Assembly: GCA_017556745.1 (NCBI GenBank)
Contig: JAFYMF010000057.1
Coordinates: 67,485-131,484, forward strand
Direction: 5' to 3'
DNA from: Clostridia bacterium
GTDB lineage: Bacteria > Bacillota > Clostridia > Oscillospirales > CAG-272
Length of the DNA: 64,000 nucleotides
Below, piece by piece: positions 50,467 through 60,465 of the stretch (the stretch's first letter is position 1; each line of letters starts with the position of its first letter). The translations under genes were made by a program, and so were the position numbers. Under the pieces are notes generated by a model. That model saw only the letters and a program-made list of their open reading frames with translations. It made no database searches and had not been told where the DNA came from.

Positions 50467-51693
50467 ATGGTTAACGTTGCAATACTGGGCTTCGGAAAAA
50501 TCGGAAGCGGTACTTTTGAGTTTCTAGAAAATAATGCAGAAATTATCGAGAAAAAGACAGGCGAGAAGTTCTGTGTCAAGCACATACTTGACATCAGAGA
50601 TTTCAGCGGAACTCCCTATGCGGATAAAGTTACAAACGACATAGATAAAATCATCTCTGATCCTGAGGTCTCTATCGTTGCTGAGATGATGGGTGGTTCT
50701 CATCCTGCGTATGAGTACACTATGAAGGCACTCTCTGCCGGAAAGCACGTTGTTTCCTCTAACAAAGAGGTTGTTGCAAACTTTGGTGACGAGCTTCTTC
50801 GTGTTGCTGAGGAAAACGGTGTAAGATATCTCTTTGAGGCAAGTGTCGGCGGCGGCATCCCGATAATCCGTCCTATGACAAATGATCTCTCCGGAAATGA
50901 CATAACCGAGATCAACGGTATTCTCAATGGTACCACTAACTATATACTCACTCAGATGTTTGACTACAAGAAGTCCTTTGAGGATGCTCTTGCGGAGGCT
51001 CAGGCAAAGGGATATGCAGAGCTTGATCCTACCGATGACGTTATGGGTAAAGATGCTTGCAGAAAAATATCTATTCTCAGTGCTCTTGCATACGGTATAT
51101 CCATTCATCCTGATAATGTTTATACCGAGGGTATAACTAAAATAACCGCAGACAATGTTCGTCATGCCGCAATGATGGGTGCATCAATCAAACTTATCGG
51201 TCACGCTGAGAAAAATGAGGACGGTTCCGTATTCCTTATGGTTTCTCCTCTTATTATAAACGGTTCTTCCCCTCTCGCTCATGTAAGTGATGTGTTTAAT
51301 GGTATTATGGTACACGCTGAGCCTCTCGGTGATGTATTCTTCTATGGCCGCGGTGCCGGTAAAGAGCCCACTGCAAGTGCTGTAGTTGCAGATATTATCG
51401 ATATCGTAGTTCACGACGGTGAGAACCTTAAGTCTACCCGTTGGGAAAAAGCTCCTGCTGATAAAATTGCACCTATTGCAAACTTCAATGTAAGTGCTTA
51501 TCTCTATCTTGACGGTGTATGTTGTGAGAAGGCTGTCTGTGACATTTTCGGTGACATTACAGTTATTGAGATTGCAGACGGAAAAGCTGCTATTGTTACC
51601 GCAAAGATGCCTGAGGCAGAACTTGACAAAAAAATCGAAAATGCAAAAGCAGCAGGTATTACAACTATTTCAAAGATCAGAGTTCTCGGCTAA
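50467..51693 (+). CDS. hom: Homoserine dehydrogenase
   Basis: NAD(P)-dependent reduction of aspartate semialdehyde to homoserine for threonine and methionine. The 408-residue protein has the Rossmann motif VAILGFGKIGSGTFEFL, VVSSNKEVVANFGDELLRVAEENGVRYLFEASVGGGIPIIRP near residue 93-140, GILNGTTNYILTQM, and the catalytic DPTDDVMGKDACRKISILSALAYG near 193. The C-terminal region (about 335-408) is shorter than a full ACT domain but ends in an ACT-like strand-helix pattern. Stand-alone gene with its own promoter and terminator. Confidence 0.95.
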   Translation: MVNVAILGFGKIGSGTFEFLENNAEIIEKKTGEKFCVKHILDIRDFSGTPYADKVTNDIDKIISDPEVSIVAEMMGGSHPAYEYTMKALSAGKHVVSSNKEVVANFGDELLRVAEENGVRYLFEASVGGGIPIIRPMTNDLSGNDITEINGILNGTTNYILTQMFDYKKSFEDALAEAQAKGYAELDPTDDVMGKDACRKISILSALAYGISIHPDNVYTEGITKITADNVRHAAMMGASIKLIGHAEKNEDGSVFLMVSPLIINGSSPLAHVSDVFNGIMVHAEPLGDVFFYGRGAGKEPTASAVVADIIDIVVHDGENLKSTRWEKAPADKIAPIANFNVSAYLYLDGVCCEKAVCDIFGDITVIEIADGKAAIVTAKMPEAELDKKIENAKAAGITTISKIRVLG

Positions 51694-51694
51694 T

Positions 51695-53113
51695 CTACTT
51701 TCGCCGGTGTGCGGTTCGCACACCGGCTTTTTTATCCGAAAAATACAGTTCGGTTTCACTAAATACTGTTTTTCTAAGCATTAATATGACGGTCACATTG
51801 ATTACTGTCATTACCCCTACAGAAAGGTCTGTAAGTTGCCAAATTTCTTCTGTAGGAGATACTGCACCATAGAAGATCATTACAAAAAATAATACGGTAT
51901 ATATTCCGACGAATACATTTTTCCTCGAAATAAACCCAAGACTCTCAATGCCGTAATAATACTGACAAAGAACGGTAGCATAAGCAAACACAAAAACACA
52001 GGCCGTCATAACATAACCCGCAGTTTCCCCCATAGCACTTTCGTATGATAAAAGTGTATAAGTCATCCCGTCGTTTACAAAACGTTGAATATTATCGCGG
52101 TAAATGAGCACACAAACAGCTGTCATTGAACACAAAACTATCGTATCCGCAAACACCTCAAATATTCCCCAGAATCCCTGCTGAGACGGGGTCTTAACAT
52201 TTGCCCTTGCGTGTGCCGTTGGTGCTGTTCCGCACCCCGCCTCATTTGATATTATTCCGCGACTGATCCCGTACCTCATTCCACGAGCAAGCGTACTGCC
52301 AAGCATTCCACCTCCGACGCCGCGGAAACTAAACGCCTCAGAGATTATATCCTCAAGTACCCTAGGGACCTCTTCCATATTTATCAATATAACATAGAGA
52401 GACATTATCATGTACACCACACTCACCATGGGGATAAGTACCATGGTAAGGGATGAAAATCTGTCCTTGCCAATAAGTATTGCTATGGTCACAAGAATAA
52501 TAAGTATCAATGCTACAGACCGAGAAGAAAGTCCAAGAGTATTTTCCACTGCATCAGATACCGCACCTGTTTGTATGGCAGTGCCGGTGGTCAGACTGTT
52601 TATTATGCAAAACAAAGAAAACACTCCGCCAAGAATAACCGGTAATCTACCGCCAATCCCCTTTTCCGAAAGTCCCTGCCGTATGTAATAAGCCGCGCCA
52701 CCATAGTATCCTACCACACCTTTACTGACACGAACACATCGGAATCTCACCCCAAGCAATATCTCAGAGTATTTCAGTGCCATAGATATAAATGCCCCTA
52801 CCCACATCCAGAATACTGCACCTGCACCGCCTAAAAGAATTGCAGAAGATACGCCTACTATATTTCCTACACCAAGTGTACCGGCGAGAGCAAGTGTAAC
52901 ACTTTTAAAGGATGATTCTCCGGTGTCTTTACTTCCGCTAAGCATTCCTTTTATCACTTTTATGGGATGAAAGAAGTAAAAAGCTCTCAGTTTTATCATA
53001 AAGTACATTCCGCCAAGCAACACAGAAAGTACGAGTGTCGGAGATATAACAGTTCTGTTAAATATTTCAAGAACGGAAGAAATAACTATCACTCCAAAGA
53101 CCTTTTTATACAA
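51695..53113 (-). CDS. Sodium:alanine symporter family protein (AGCS)
   Basis: Sodium- or proton-coupled amino acid importer with about ten to eleven membrane helices in 472 residues. The AGCS signature is ALAGTLGVGNIVGVSSAILLGGAGAVFWMWVGAFISMALKYSEILLGVRFR, and the conserved GISRGIISNEAGCGTAPTAHA lies near residue 285. The start is uncertain: TTG at 53113 is given, a GTG seven codons in is possible. The last ten codons contain the terminator hairpin of the convergent hom gene, whose stop is 1 base away. Confidence 0.92.
   Translation of the reverse strand: MYKKVFGVIVISSVLEIFNRTVISPTLVLSVLLGGMYFMIKLRAFYFFHPIKVIKGMLSGSKDTGESSFKSVTLALAGTLGVGNIVGVSSAILLGGAGAVFWMWVGAFISMALKYSEILLGVRFRCVRVSKGVVGYYGGAAYYIRQGLSEKGIGGRLPVILGGVFSLFCIINSLTTGTAIQTGAVSDAVENTLGLSSRSVALILIILVTIAILIGKDRFSSLTMVLIPMVSVVYMIMSLYVILINMEEVPRVLEDIISEAFSFRGVGGGMLGSTLARGMRYGISRGIISNEAGCGTAPTAHARANVKTPSQQGFWGIFEVFADTIVLCSMTAVCVLIYRDNIQRFVNDGMTYTLLSYESAMGETAGYVMTACVFVFAYATVLCQYYYGIESLGFISRKNVFVGIYTVLFFVMIFYGAVSPTEEIWQLTDLSVGVMTVINVTVILMLRKTVFSETELYFSDKKAGVRTAHRRK
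51703..51734 (+). terminator. Terminator of hom, inside the AGCS gene end
   Basis: 11-bp perfect stem GCCGGTGTGCG/CGCACACCGGC with GTT loop (51703-51713, 51717-51727), then seven T. It is encoded within the 3' end of the convergent symporter gene. Confidence 0.9.
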
Positions 53114-53233
53114 ATTCTATTCTCGGAAAATATCTTTTAGCACACAGTAAAAACATTTGAAAAACAACCTAGCTATACGAGATTAATTGCCTTAAAACAA
53201 TTGTTAATTAAATGTTAATTATCCAAAAAATAC

Positions 53234-53262
53234 TTGATTTTTAATGTCATTGATAATACAAT
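53234..53262 (+). promoter_or_regulatory. sigma-A promoter of groESL
   Basis: TTGATT (53234-53239) and TACAAT (53257-53262) with a 17-base spacer, just before the CIRCE element. Confidence 0.78.
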
Positions 53263-53272
53263 ATACTTGTAT

Positions 53273-53299
53273 TTAGCACTCGATATGTTTGAGTGCTAA
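53273..53299 (+). promoter_or_regulatory. CIRCE element (HrcA operator)
   Basis: TTAGCACTC, 9-base spacer, GAGTGCTAA: a perfect match to the CIRCE consensus. It sits at the predicted start of transcription of groESL, so HrcA should repress the operon and heat shock should release it. hrcA itself is not in this window. Confidence 0.97.
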
Positions 53300-53638
<339 letters not shown>

Positions 53639-53665
53639 TCTCGACACATCACTTTTTGGAGGTAA

Positions 53666-55303
<1,638 letters not shown>

Positions 55304-55312
55304 TTAACACAC

Positions 55313-55345
55313 AAAAAGGGGCAGGTTTTACCTGCTCCTTTTTTC
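55313..55345 (+). terminator. Terminator of groESL
   Basis: GGGGCAGGT / ACCTGCTCC stem (55318-55326 and 55330-55338, one G-T pair), extended by A/T pairs, followed by TTTTTT. Confidence 0.88.
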
Positions 55346-55387
55346 ATAGCACTGTTTTATAATATTAAACATACACGGAGAATCTTT

Positions 55388-56488
55388 ATGGACAGAGGAA
55401 GACTTATATTTACTCTCTCTCCAAAAGAGGGTAATTTACGAAACAGCGAAGGAGATATGATTCGTTTAAAAGACGGCTCTATTCTCATGGTTTACGGAAG
55501 ATATCACGGTGATTCCGCAACCGACCTTGCACCGTGCGATTTAGTATCAATTATATCAAAAGATGATGGGGAAACATGGAGTGAACCGCGTCCGCTTCTT
55601 AACGCTGCCAATTTCGGTGTAGTCAATATAATAAGTGTATCTCTTACACGGTTAGATGACGGCGGTATAGGCATATTCTTCAACTGTCCCTTCCCCGGGA
55701 AAGGTTGGAGACGACATAAATATTTTGGACGTTCTTATGACGAGGGAGAGACCTTTGGAGATTTCGTCGAGTGTTCTTCCGAATTATTCGATTGCCGTTC
55801 AGGAATAAACAACTCAAGAATGGTCAGATTATCCTCAGGCAGATTAATTTATGCCCATTCTATCCACGCCGGCTGTGAGAAAATTCAGGAAGAAGGAAAA
55901 CGAACCGTATCCCCCACTTCACACACCTGCGGAAATTTTATTTTTTCAGACGATGACGGATACACCTGGAGAACATCCGAAGACACTGTATACATGCCTT
56001 TTACCCAAACTATTCCCGGACTTCAGGAGGGTGAACTTATCGAAATAAAGCCTAACGTGCTCAAATGCTTTTTCCGCACAGATAAATGTTATCAATATCA
56101 GACAATCTCTCTTGATGGAGGAGAACACTGGTCTTTGCCGCACCCGAGTTGTTTCACAACAGTCGTATCACCTATTACGATAAGAAAAAATCCGTATTCC
56201 GGAAAAATCTACGCCTTTTGGAATCCGGTACCCCCATATAACGGTAAAGAAAAGATTCCCGGACACTCCGGCAGATCTCCCCTTGCCATTGCTGAAATGG
56301 ATGACAACGTGTCAAGAATATTGAAAATGGAGTACGTGCATTCTGACTTAAGTAAAGCTTATTGCTACGTCGCCCCACTGTTTCTCAGTGAAAAAGAGGT
56401 TGTTATTGCTTACAGTAGTGGAGATGCAAGTCTTGGCGAAAAATCCATGCAGCGCCTTGCCGTTTCCAAAGTAGATCTTGATTTTTAG
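55388..56488 (+). CDS. BNR-repeat sialidase-family protein, copy 1
   Basis: A 366-residue six-bladed beta-propeller-type protein with at least four Asp-boxes: SKDDGETWSEP near residue 60, SYDEGETFGDF near 118, SDDDGYTWRTS near 195 and SLDGGEHWSLP near 240. It has no signal peptide, so it is probably intracellular or released otherwise. The N-terminus has SEGDMIRLKDGSILMVYGRYHG but no clear FRIP motif, so a true sialidase is not assured; intracellular exo-sialidase-like hydrolases and sugar lyases share this fold. Paired with a second paralogue 10 bases downstream. Confidence 0.78.
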   Translation: MDRGRLIFTLSPKEGNLRNSEGDMIRLKDGSILMVYGRYHGDSATDLAPCDLVSIISKDDGETWSEPRPLLNAANFGVVNIISVSLTRLDDGGIGIFFNCPFPGKGWRRHKYFGRSYDEGETFGDFVECSSELFDCRSGINNSRMVRLSSGRLIYAHSIHAGCEKIQEEGKRTVSPTSHTCGNFIFSDDDGYTWRTSEDTVYMPFTQTIPGLQEGELIEIKPNVLKCFFRTDKCYQYQTISLDGGEHWSLPHPSCFTTVVSPITIRKNPYSGKIYAFWNPVPPYNGKEKIPGHSGRSPLAIAEMDDNVSRILKMEYVHSDLSKAYCYVAPLFLSEKEVVIAYSSGDASLGEKSMQRLAVSKVDLDF

Positions 56489-56498
56489 GAGAAGGCAT

Positions 56499-57530
56499 AT
56501 GAAATATATTATAAATAATAGTCACAACATATCTGCGGTACATGGGACTACCATTCAAAACGGTTCTTTCCTCTCTCTTTTGAACGGAGATTTACTGTTT
56601 GCATACATAGAAAAAAAGCAAGAAGGTTCAAACATAATAACTGTAACCACAAGTGACTGGGGTGAAACTTGGTCCGCTCCGTATCCACTTTATCATTCGG
56701 ACAAACAGCTTGATGGCCTTTCGATTTTACGTATGCAAAATGGAGATATCGGTCTGTTTTTCACAGAAGAAGTAACACCCGAATGGAGTTATATCACCGT
56801 AATGCTTCGTTCAAACGATGATGGAAAAAGCATTTATTCCCGAACAGAAGATTGTTCTTACGACCTTTATAACGGTAATTTTATTTTACAAAATGATAGC
56901 GTTATAATAACCGAAAACAAAAAGATTATTATCCCTATGACTTACCGTATAGGTGCTTATAAGGATAGCGGCTGTGCAAAACCTGACATACGTGAGTTTG
57001 TTATTTTCTCATGTTCCTCAGATGATGGGGCAACCTGGGTTTCGTCACCTGACGATCTTTATCCCACTTTTTCTTCCACTCGCGCAGGACTTCGTCATGC
57101 TGAAGTAATCGAGATTCAACCCGATGTATTAAAGGCATCCTTTGCCACCGACATGATGTGTCAATACTATTCCCTCTCCACCGATAATGGTGAATTCTGG
57201 ACTCCGGCAGAGGTTTCCCGTTTCTCGTCAGCCTGCTCCCCTATAAAAACACTCAAAAGCACAAGTGGAGACTTTTATGCTGTCTGGAATCCTATTCCAA
57301 ATTATCTCGGCCGTACTAACACTGAAGGAAACATGGGACTGTCCCCTATTTCTATATCTTCGCTATCCTGTGATTCACTTCGCCCCGATCAACCTACTGT
57401 AATAGATGAATCAGAGGATATTCCTCTTCATACCCCAGCGGGAATCTTTCTGTCCGATAAAGAACTGCTCATTTCTTATAGCGCAGGAGATGATATAAGG
57501 ATAAAGAAAATCATTATTGACAAAGAGTAG
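56499..57530 (+). CDS. BNR-repeat sialidase-family protein, copy 2
   Basis: A 343-residue paralogue of the preceding gene, with Asp-boxes TSDWGETWSAP near residue 50, SSDDGATWVSS near 172 and STDNGEFWTPA near 227. The order of blades and the PNYLGR / PPYNGK region correspond to copy 1, but overall identity looks low. ATG 56499 follows AGGAGAAGG and lies 10 bases after copy 1, so both are one unit. Substrate is unknown. Confidence 0.75.
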   Translation: MKYIINNSHNISAVHGTTIQNGSFLSLLNGDLLFAYIEKKQEGSNIITVTTSDWGETWSAPYPLYHSDKQLDGLSILRMQNGDIGLFFTEEVTPEWSYITVMLRSNDDGKSIYSRTEDCSYDLYNGNFILQNDSVIITENKKIIIPMTYRIGAYKDSGCAKPDIREFVIFSCSSDDGATWVSSPDDLYPTFSSTRAGLRHAEVIEIQPDVLKASFATDMMCQYYSLSTDNGEFWTPAEVSRFSSACSPIKTLKSTSGDFYAVWNPIPNYLGRTNTEGNMGLSPISISSLSCDSLRPDQPTVIDESEDIPLHTPAGIFLSDKELLISYSAGDDIRIKKIIIDKE

Positions 57531-57550
57531 TAACCACAAATATACAAGCA

Positions 57551-57596
57551 GTAAAGCGGAGACTTGCTTTGGGCAAGTCTCCGCTTTACTTATTTC
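57551..57596 (+). terminator. Terminator between BNR pair and wecG
   Basis: Perfect 17-bp stem (57551-57567 and 57573-57589) with a 5-base loop; TTATTTC follows on the plus strand. The right arm touches the stop region of the convergent wecG gene. Confidence 0.85.
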
Positions 57597-58342
57597 TTTA
57601 TTCTCTTTTCTTTATATGTGCCAATGATAAATCTCGGAAGTGCCATCATTCTTCCGATACGGCTGGGTTGACAAAGAAGCCGATAGAACCATTCAAGGCC
57701 GAGCTTAATAAATATCTTAGGTGCTCTTTTTATCGTTCCTGCATAAACGTCGAGGGATCCACCAAGAGCAAGACACAATCTTACAGAAGTGAGTCTGTCC
57801 TTGTTTGCTGCGATCCACTTTTCCTGTGCAGGAACACCGAAACAAACAAAAAGTATCTTTGCACCGCTTGCATTTATATCCTCAATGACCTTATTATTTT
57901 CTTCACCGTTCTTATCAAAATACCCATCGTGAGTACCACAGAAAACAGCATCGGGATATTTAACCGAAAGCTTTTCTACAGCAGCTTCGGCAACTCCGGG
58001 CTTACCACCAAGAAAATATATTCCTGCGCTGTGCTCGCCTGAAGTACGTATAAGTTCCTCGCCGAATTCAACACCTGCAACCTTTTCTTTAAGAGGAGTA
58101 CCCAGTATCTTTGATGCTTTTATAACACCGCTTCCGTCAGGAAGGATCAAAGCTGCAGAATTAATAAGCTCATAATTCTCATTGTTTTCGACACACATCT
58201 GAACGATCTCAGCATTAGGCGTAAAGACCGCACCAACCGAAAAATCACTTTCTACGTATTCCCAAGCATAGGCTACTGCCTCGCTTTTGATAACATTATC
58301 AAAGAGTACACCACGAACGTTTATCTTTTCATTATGGATCAT
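57590..58342 (-). CDS. WecB/TagA/CpsF family glycosyltransferase
   Basis: GT26-type enzyme of 250 residues that transfers an N-acetylaminosugar (e.g. ManNAc) to a lipid-linked acceptor at the membrane face. Motifs: FTPNAEIVQMC (NAE), ILPDGSGVIKASKILGTPLKEKVAGVEF near residue 75, FLGGKPGVAEAAVEKL, LFVCFGVPAQEKWIA and GLEWFYRLLCQPSRIGRM near the C-terminus. Such enzymes start wall teichoic acid or polysaccharide synthesis, but no other polymer gene is nearby. Confidence 0.92.
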   Translation of the reverse strand: MIHNEKINVRGVLFDNVIKSEAVAYAWEYVESDFSVGAVFTPNAEIVQMCVENNENYELINSAALILPDGSGVIKASKILGTPLKEKVAGVEFGEELIRTSGEHSAGIYFLGGKPGVAEAAVEKLSVKYPDAVFCGTHDGYFDKNGEENNKVIEDINASGAKILFVCFGVPAQEKWIAANKDRLTSVRLCLALGGSLDVYAGTIKRAPKIFIKLGLEWFYRLLCQPSRIGRMMALPRFIIGTYKEKRIKK

Positions 58343-58366
58343 TTACTTAGTCACCTATGAACAGAC

Positions 58367-59017
58367 TTATATAGTTCCGTCGTCATCACTTTCAAGACCA
58401 TCGCTGCCAAGATGATGCTTTTTAAGAGATATATTGTGAGCCTCTATCTGCTTATCTGCTTTATTCTTAATACCAAATAATCTACCGATACGAATATTTT
58501 TTGCACCGAAAATATAAGCAGCAGTACATACTACAAGAGCAGGTATAATGATGATAAAATACATAGCAGGATTACCGGGCATAATCAAAAGGATAAAACC
58601 AAGATACATTCCCTCAAGAATAATTGCGGCAAAGCCGGCAACAGAATGAAGAGAACTTGCCCATTCGTACCCAAACGCACCTTCTACACGTCCGAAGATA
58701 AATCCTATAAGAATCAAAATGGCAATAATAAGATTCGGGATATTTGCAACAAATGAAATCCAGAACCCCTTTAATTTAGAGAACTTTTCCCTTCCGGAAT
58801 CTATACGGATCTTGTCCTTTGCACCTACCTCCCAAACCACGTTATAAATGAGAGTGAGATAGAAAACGACAGCGAATATAGCGGCACCGAGAAGACCGGC
58901 ACCTTTTGATATTACCTCAATTGCGGAAGTGATTGTAAAACCGAATATCATCATTGCGATCTGATTGATCATCAGCTTGACAATAACACCTATATTTTCC
59001 TTAAAGAATTTTTTCAT
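58367..59017 (-). CDS. Hypothetical membrane protein
   Basis: A 216-residue protein with five hydrophobic segments (about 12-33, 40-60, 84-106, 120-145, 150-172) and a charged C-terminal tail rich in His, Lys and Asp (about 185-216). I do not recognise a family. It is 24 bases upstream of wecG on the same strand, so the two may be co-transcribed. Confidence 0.65.
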   Translation of the reverse strand: MKKFFKENIGVIVKLMINQIAMMIFGFTITSAIEVISKGAGLLGAAIFAVVFYLTLIYNVVWEVGAKDKIRIDSGREKFSKLKGFWISFVANIPNLIIAILILIGFIFGRVEGAFGYEWASSLHSVAGFAAIILEGMYLGFILLIMPGNPAMYFIIIIPALVVCTAAYIFGAKNIRIGRLFGIKNKADKQIEAHNISLKKHHLGSDGLESDDDGTI

Positions 59018-59171
59018 CAGAGTTCTCCCTAAACAATTATTCTTATGATATTCTATATTAAAGAAAAATGAAAATCAATAGTTTACTCCCAAAATTTACA
59101 CTTTATCCACTAATGATACAAAATATTATGTATAATATGAGATAGATTCTATTTACGGTGGAGGTGAAATC

Positions 59172-60191
59172 ATGGCATCTGTCAAGGTAGATATCAGCGA
59201 ATTTCCGCAACTCGTCAGAGAATATTCTCAGTACAAAAGTGTCATAGCAGGAAGTGCAGAAAAAACTGTAAACGAATATCTTCTTGATCTCCGTACCTTT
59301 TTCCGTTATCTCACTGCAAAAAAAGATGGACTCGGTTTCGACGATGAGACTCTTGAATCTATCGATATATCTATCGTTACATCGGATTTCATTTTAGGTG
59401 TCACCACCGAAGACATTTTCGATTTTCTCTATTATACCGACACAGTAAGAGATAACAAATGGAGCGCAAAGTCCAGAAAGTTATCAGCCATAAAAGGTTT
59501 TTATAAATACCTTGTCCAAAAGAAACGTATACTCGAAACAAATCCCGCCGCAAATATCGAATCCCCTAAGAGAAAGCAGCAACTTCCAAAGGTACTGTCT
59601 CTCGATGAAAGCATTTCCCTTCTCGATGCAGTAAAGAATGACGAAGAATCAAAAACAAGAGAACGTGACTATGCTATAATTACACTATTCCTCAACTGCG
59701 GAATGCGACTGTCAGAATTGTGCGGTATAAGTATCTACGATATAGACAGTGAACTCAGATCCCTGCGAGTTATCGGTAAAGGTTCAAAAGAAAGAATCGT
59801 TTATCTTAACTCTGCGTGTAAATCCGCCCTTACCGACTACCTTAAAGTAAGATTAAATGAACCGTACAGAAGTGCAAAGACACAAGTACTTTTTCTCAGT
59901 CAAAGGATGCAAGGGATAAGCAACAAAACTGTACAACATATAGTCTACAAATATCTTGCCGCCGCAGGGCTTGAATACAAACGCTATTCTGTACACAAGC
60001 TCAGACATACTGCGGCAACACTCATGTACCAAAGCGGTAATGTTGACGTTCGTGTGCTCAAGGATATTCTCGGTCATGAACAACTAAACACTACACAAAT
60101 ATATACTCATGTAAGTGATGCTCATATGGAAAGTGCTATGGAGCAGAATCCACTGTCCTCAGTTACCCCACCTAAAAAACAACTAAAATAA
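59172..60191 (+). CDS. Tyrosine recombinase, XerC/XerD-like
   Basis: A 339-residue phage-integrase-family recombinase with an N-terminal SAM-like core-binding domain (about 10-135) and a catalytic domain with Arg in NCGMRLSEL near residue 179, HKLRH at about 275-279, LGHE near 302 and the Tyr of QIYTHVS near 311. The full length, tidy catalytic set and lack of any phage gene around it suggest a chromosomal Xer-type enzyme. The N-terminus is longer than classical XerC/D by about 35 residues. Confidence 0.85.
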   Translation: MASVKVDISEFPQLVREYSQYKSVIAGSAEKTVNEYLLDLRTFFRYLTAKKDGLGFDDETLESIDISIVTSDFILGVTTEDIFDFLYYTDTVRDNKWSAKSRKLSAIKGFYKYLVQKKRILETNPAANIESPKRKQQLPKVLSLDESISLLDAVKNDEESKTRERDYAIITLFLNCGMRLSELCGISIYDIDSELRSLRVIGKGSKERIVYLNSACKSALTDYLKVRLNEPYRSAKTQVLFLSQRMQGISNKTVQHIVYKYLAAAGLEYKRYSVHKLRHTAATLMYQSGNVDVRVLKDILGHEQLNTTQIYTHVSDAHMESAMEQNPLSSVTPPKKQLK

Positions 60192-60214
60192 AAGAGCCGC
60201 CCCGGGGGACGGCT
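60181..60214 (-). terminator. Terminator of the small Gln/Asn-rich gene
   Basis: AGCCG/CGGCT stem with an inner C/G-rich part (60195-60214); on the minus strand CTCTTTTATTTT follows. It lies 10 bases after the stop of the small gene and just after the stop of the convergent recombinase gene. Confidence 0.65.
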
Positions 60215-60224
60215 GAAAAAGACC

Positions 60225-60344
60225 TTACTTCTTCTCGTTTGAGTTCTTATTGTCTTTTTCCTGCTTGTTCTGGTTCTGGTTCTTATTTTCCTGCTTGTTC
60301 TGATTCTGCTGATCCTGTCTGTTCTGCTGCTTGTTGTCTTCCAT
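60225..60344 (-). CDS. Small Gln/Asn/Lys-rich peptide (39 residues)
   Basis: Starts MEDNKQQNRQDQ and consists almost only of Gln, Asn, Lys, Glu and Asp, including near-repeats QNKQENKN and QNKQEKDNKN. It should be unstructured and very soluble. AAAGGAG lies 9 bases before ATG 60344, and a terminator follows, so it looks like a genuine gene. Low-complexity hydrophilic peptides of this kind occur among small spore proteins, but I do not recognise the family; a desiccation or spore role is only a guess. Confidence 0.55.
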   Translation of the reverse strand: MEDNKQQNRQDQQNQNKQENKNQNQNKQEKDNKNSNEKK

Positions 60345-60386
60345 GATTTTAAACTCCTTTTTTCTTAAAAGACTTCGCACAGATTT

Positions 60387-60409
60387 ATGTGCATAATAAT
60401 TATGCGCAT
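60387..60409. repeat. Palindromic operator candidate between the small gene and manA
   Basis: A 23-base palindrome centred on 60398: ATGTGCATAAT-A-ATTATGCGCAT, with one mismatched pair. It lies in the 121-base divergent region and could control either gene. Confidence 0.5.
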
Positions 60410-60465
60410 TGAAAACGGAAAATATACAAATTTTTTTATATCTACAGATCGCGAGATAATTTATT

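Noticed and set aside
59172-60191. Integrated prophage or genomic island at the tyrosine recombinase
   Set aside because: No tRNA gene, no att-like repeats, no phage structural or regulatory genes; neighbours are housekeeping genes.
60195-60344. Tandem CTGCTTGTTCTGGTT-like repeats looking like a CRISPR or satellite array
   Set aside because: They are the codons of the Gln/Asn/Lys-rich peptide; spacing is irregular and there are no spacers or cas genes.
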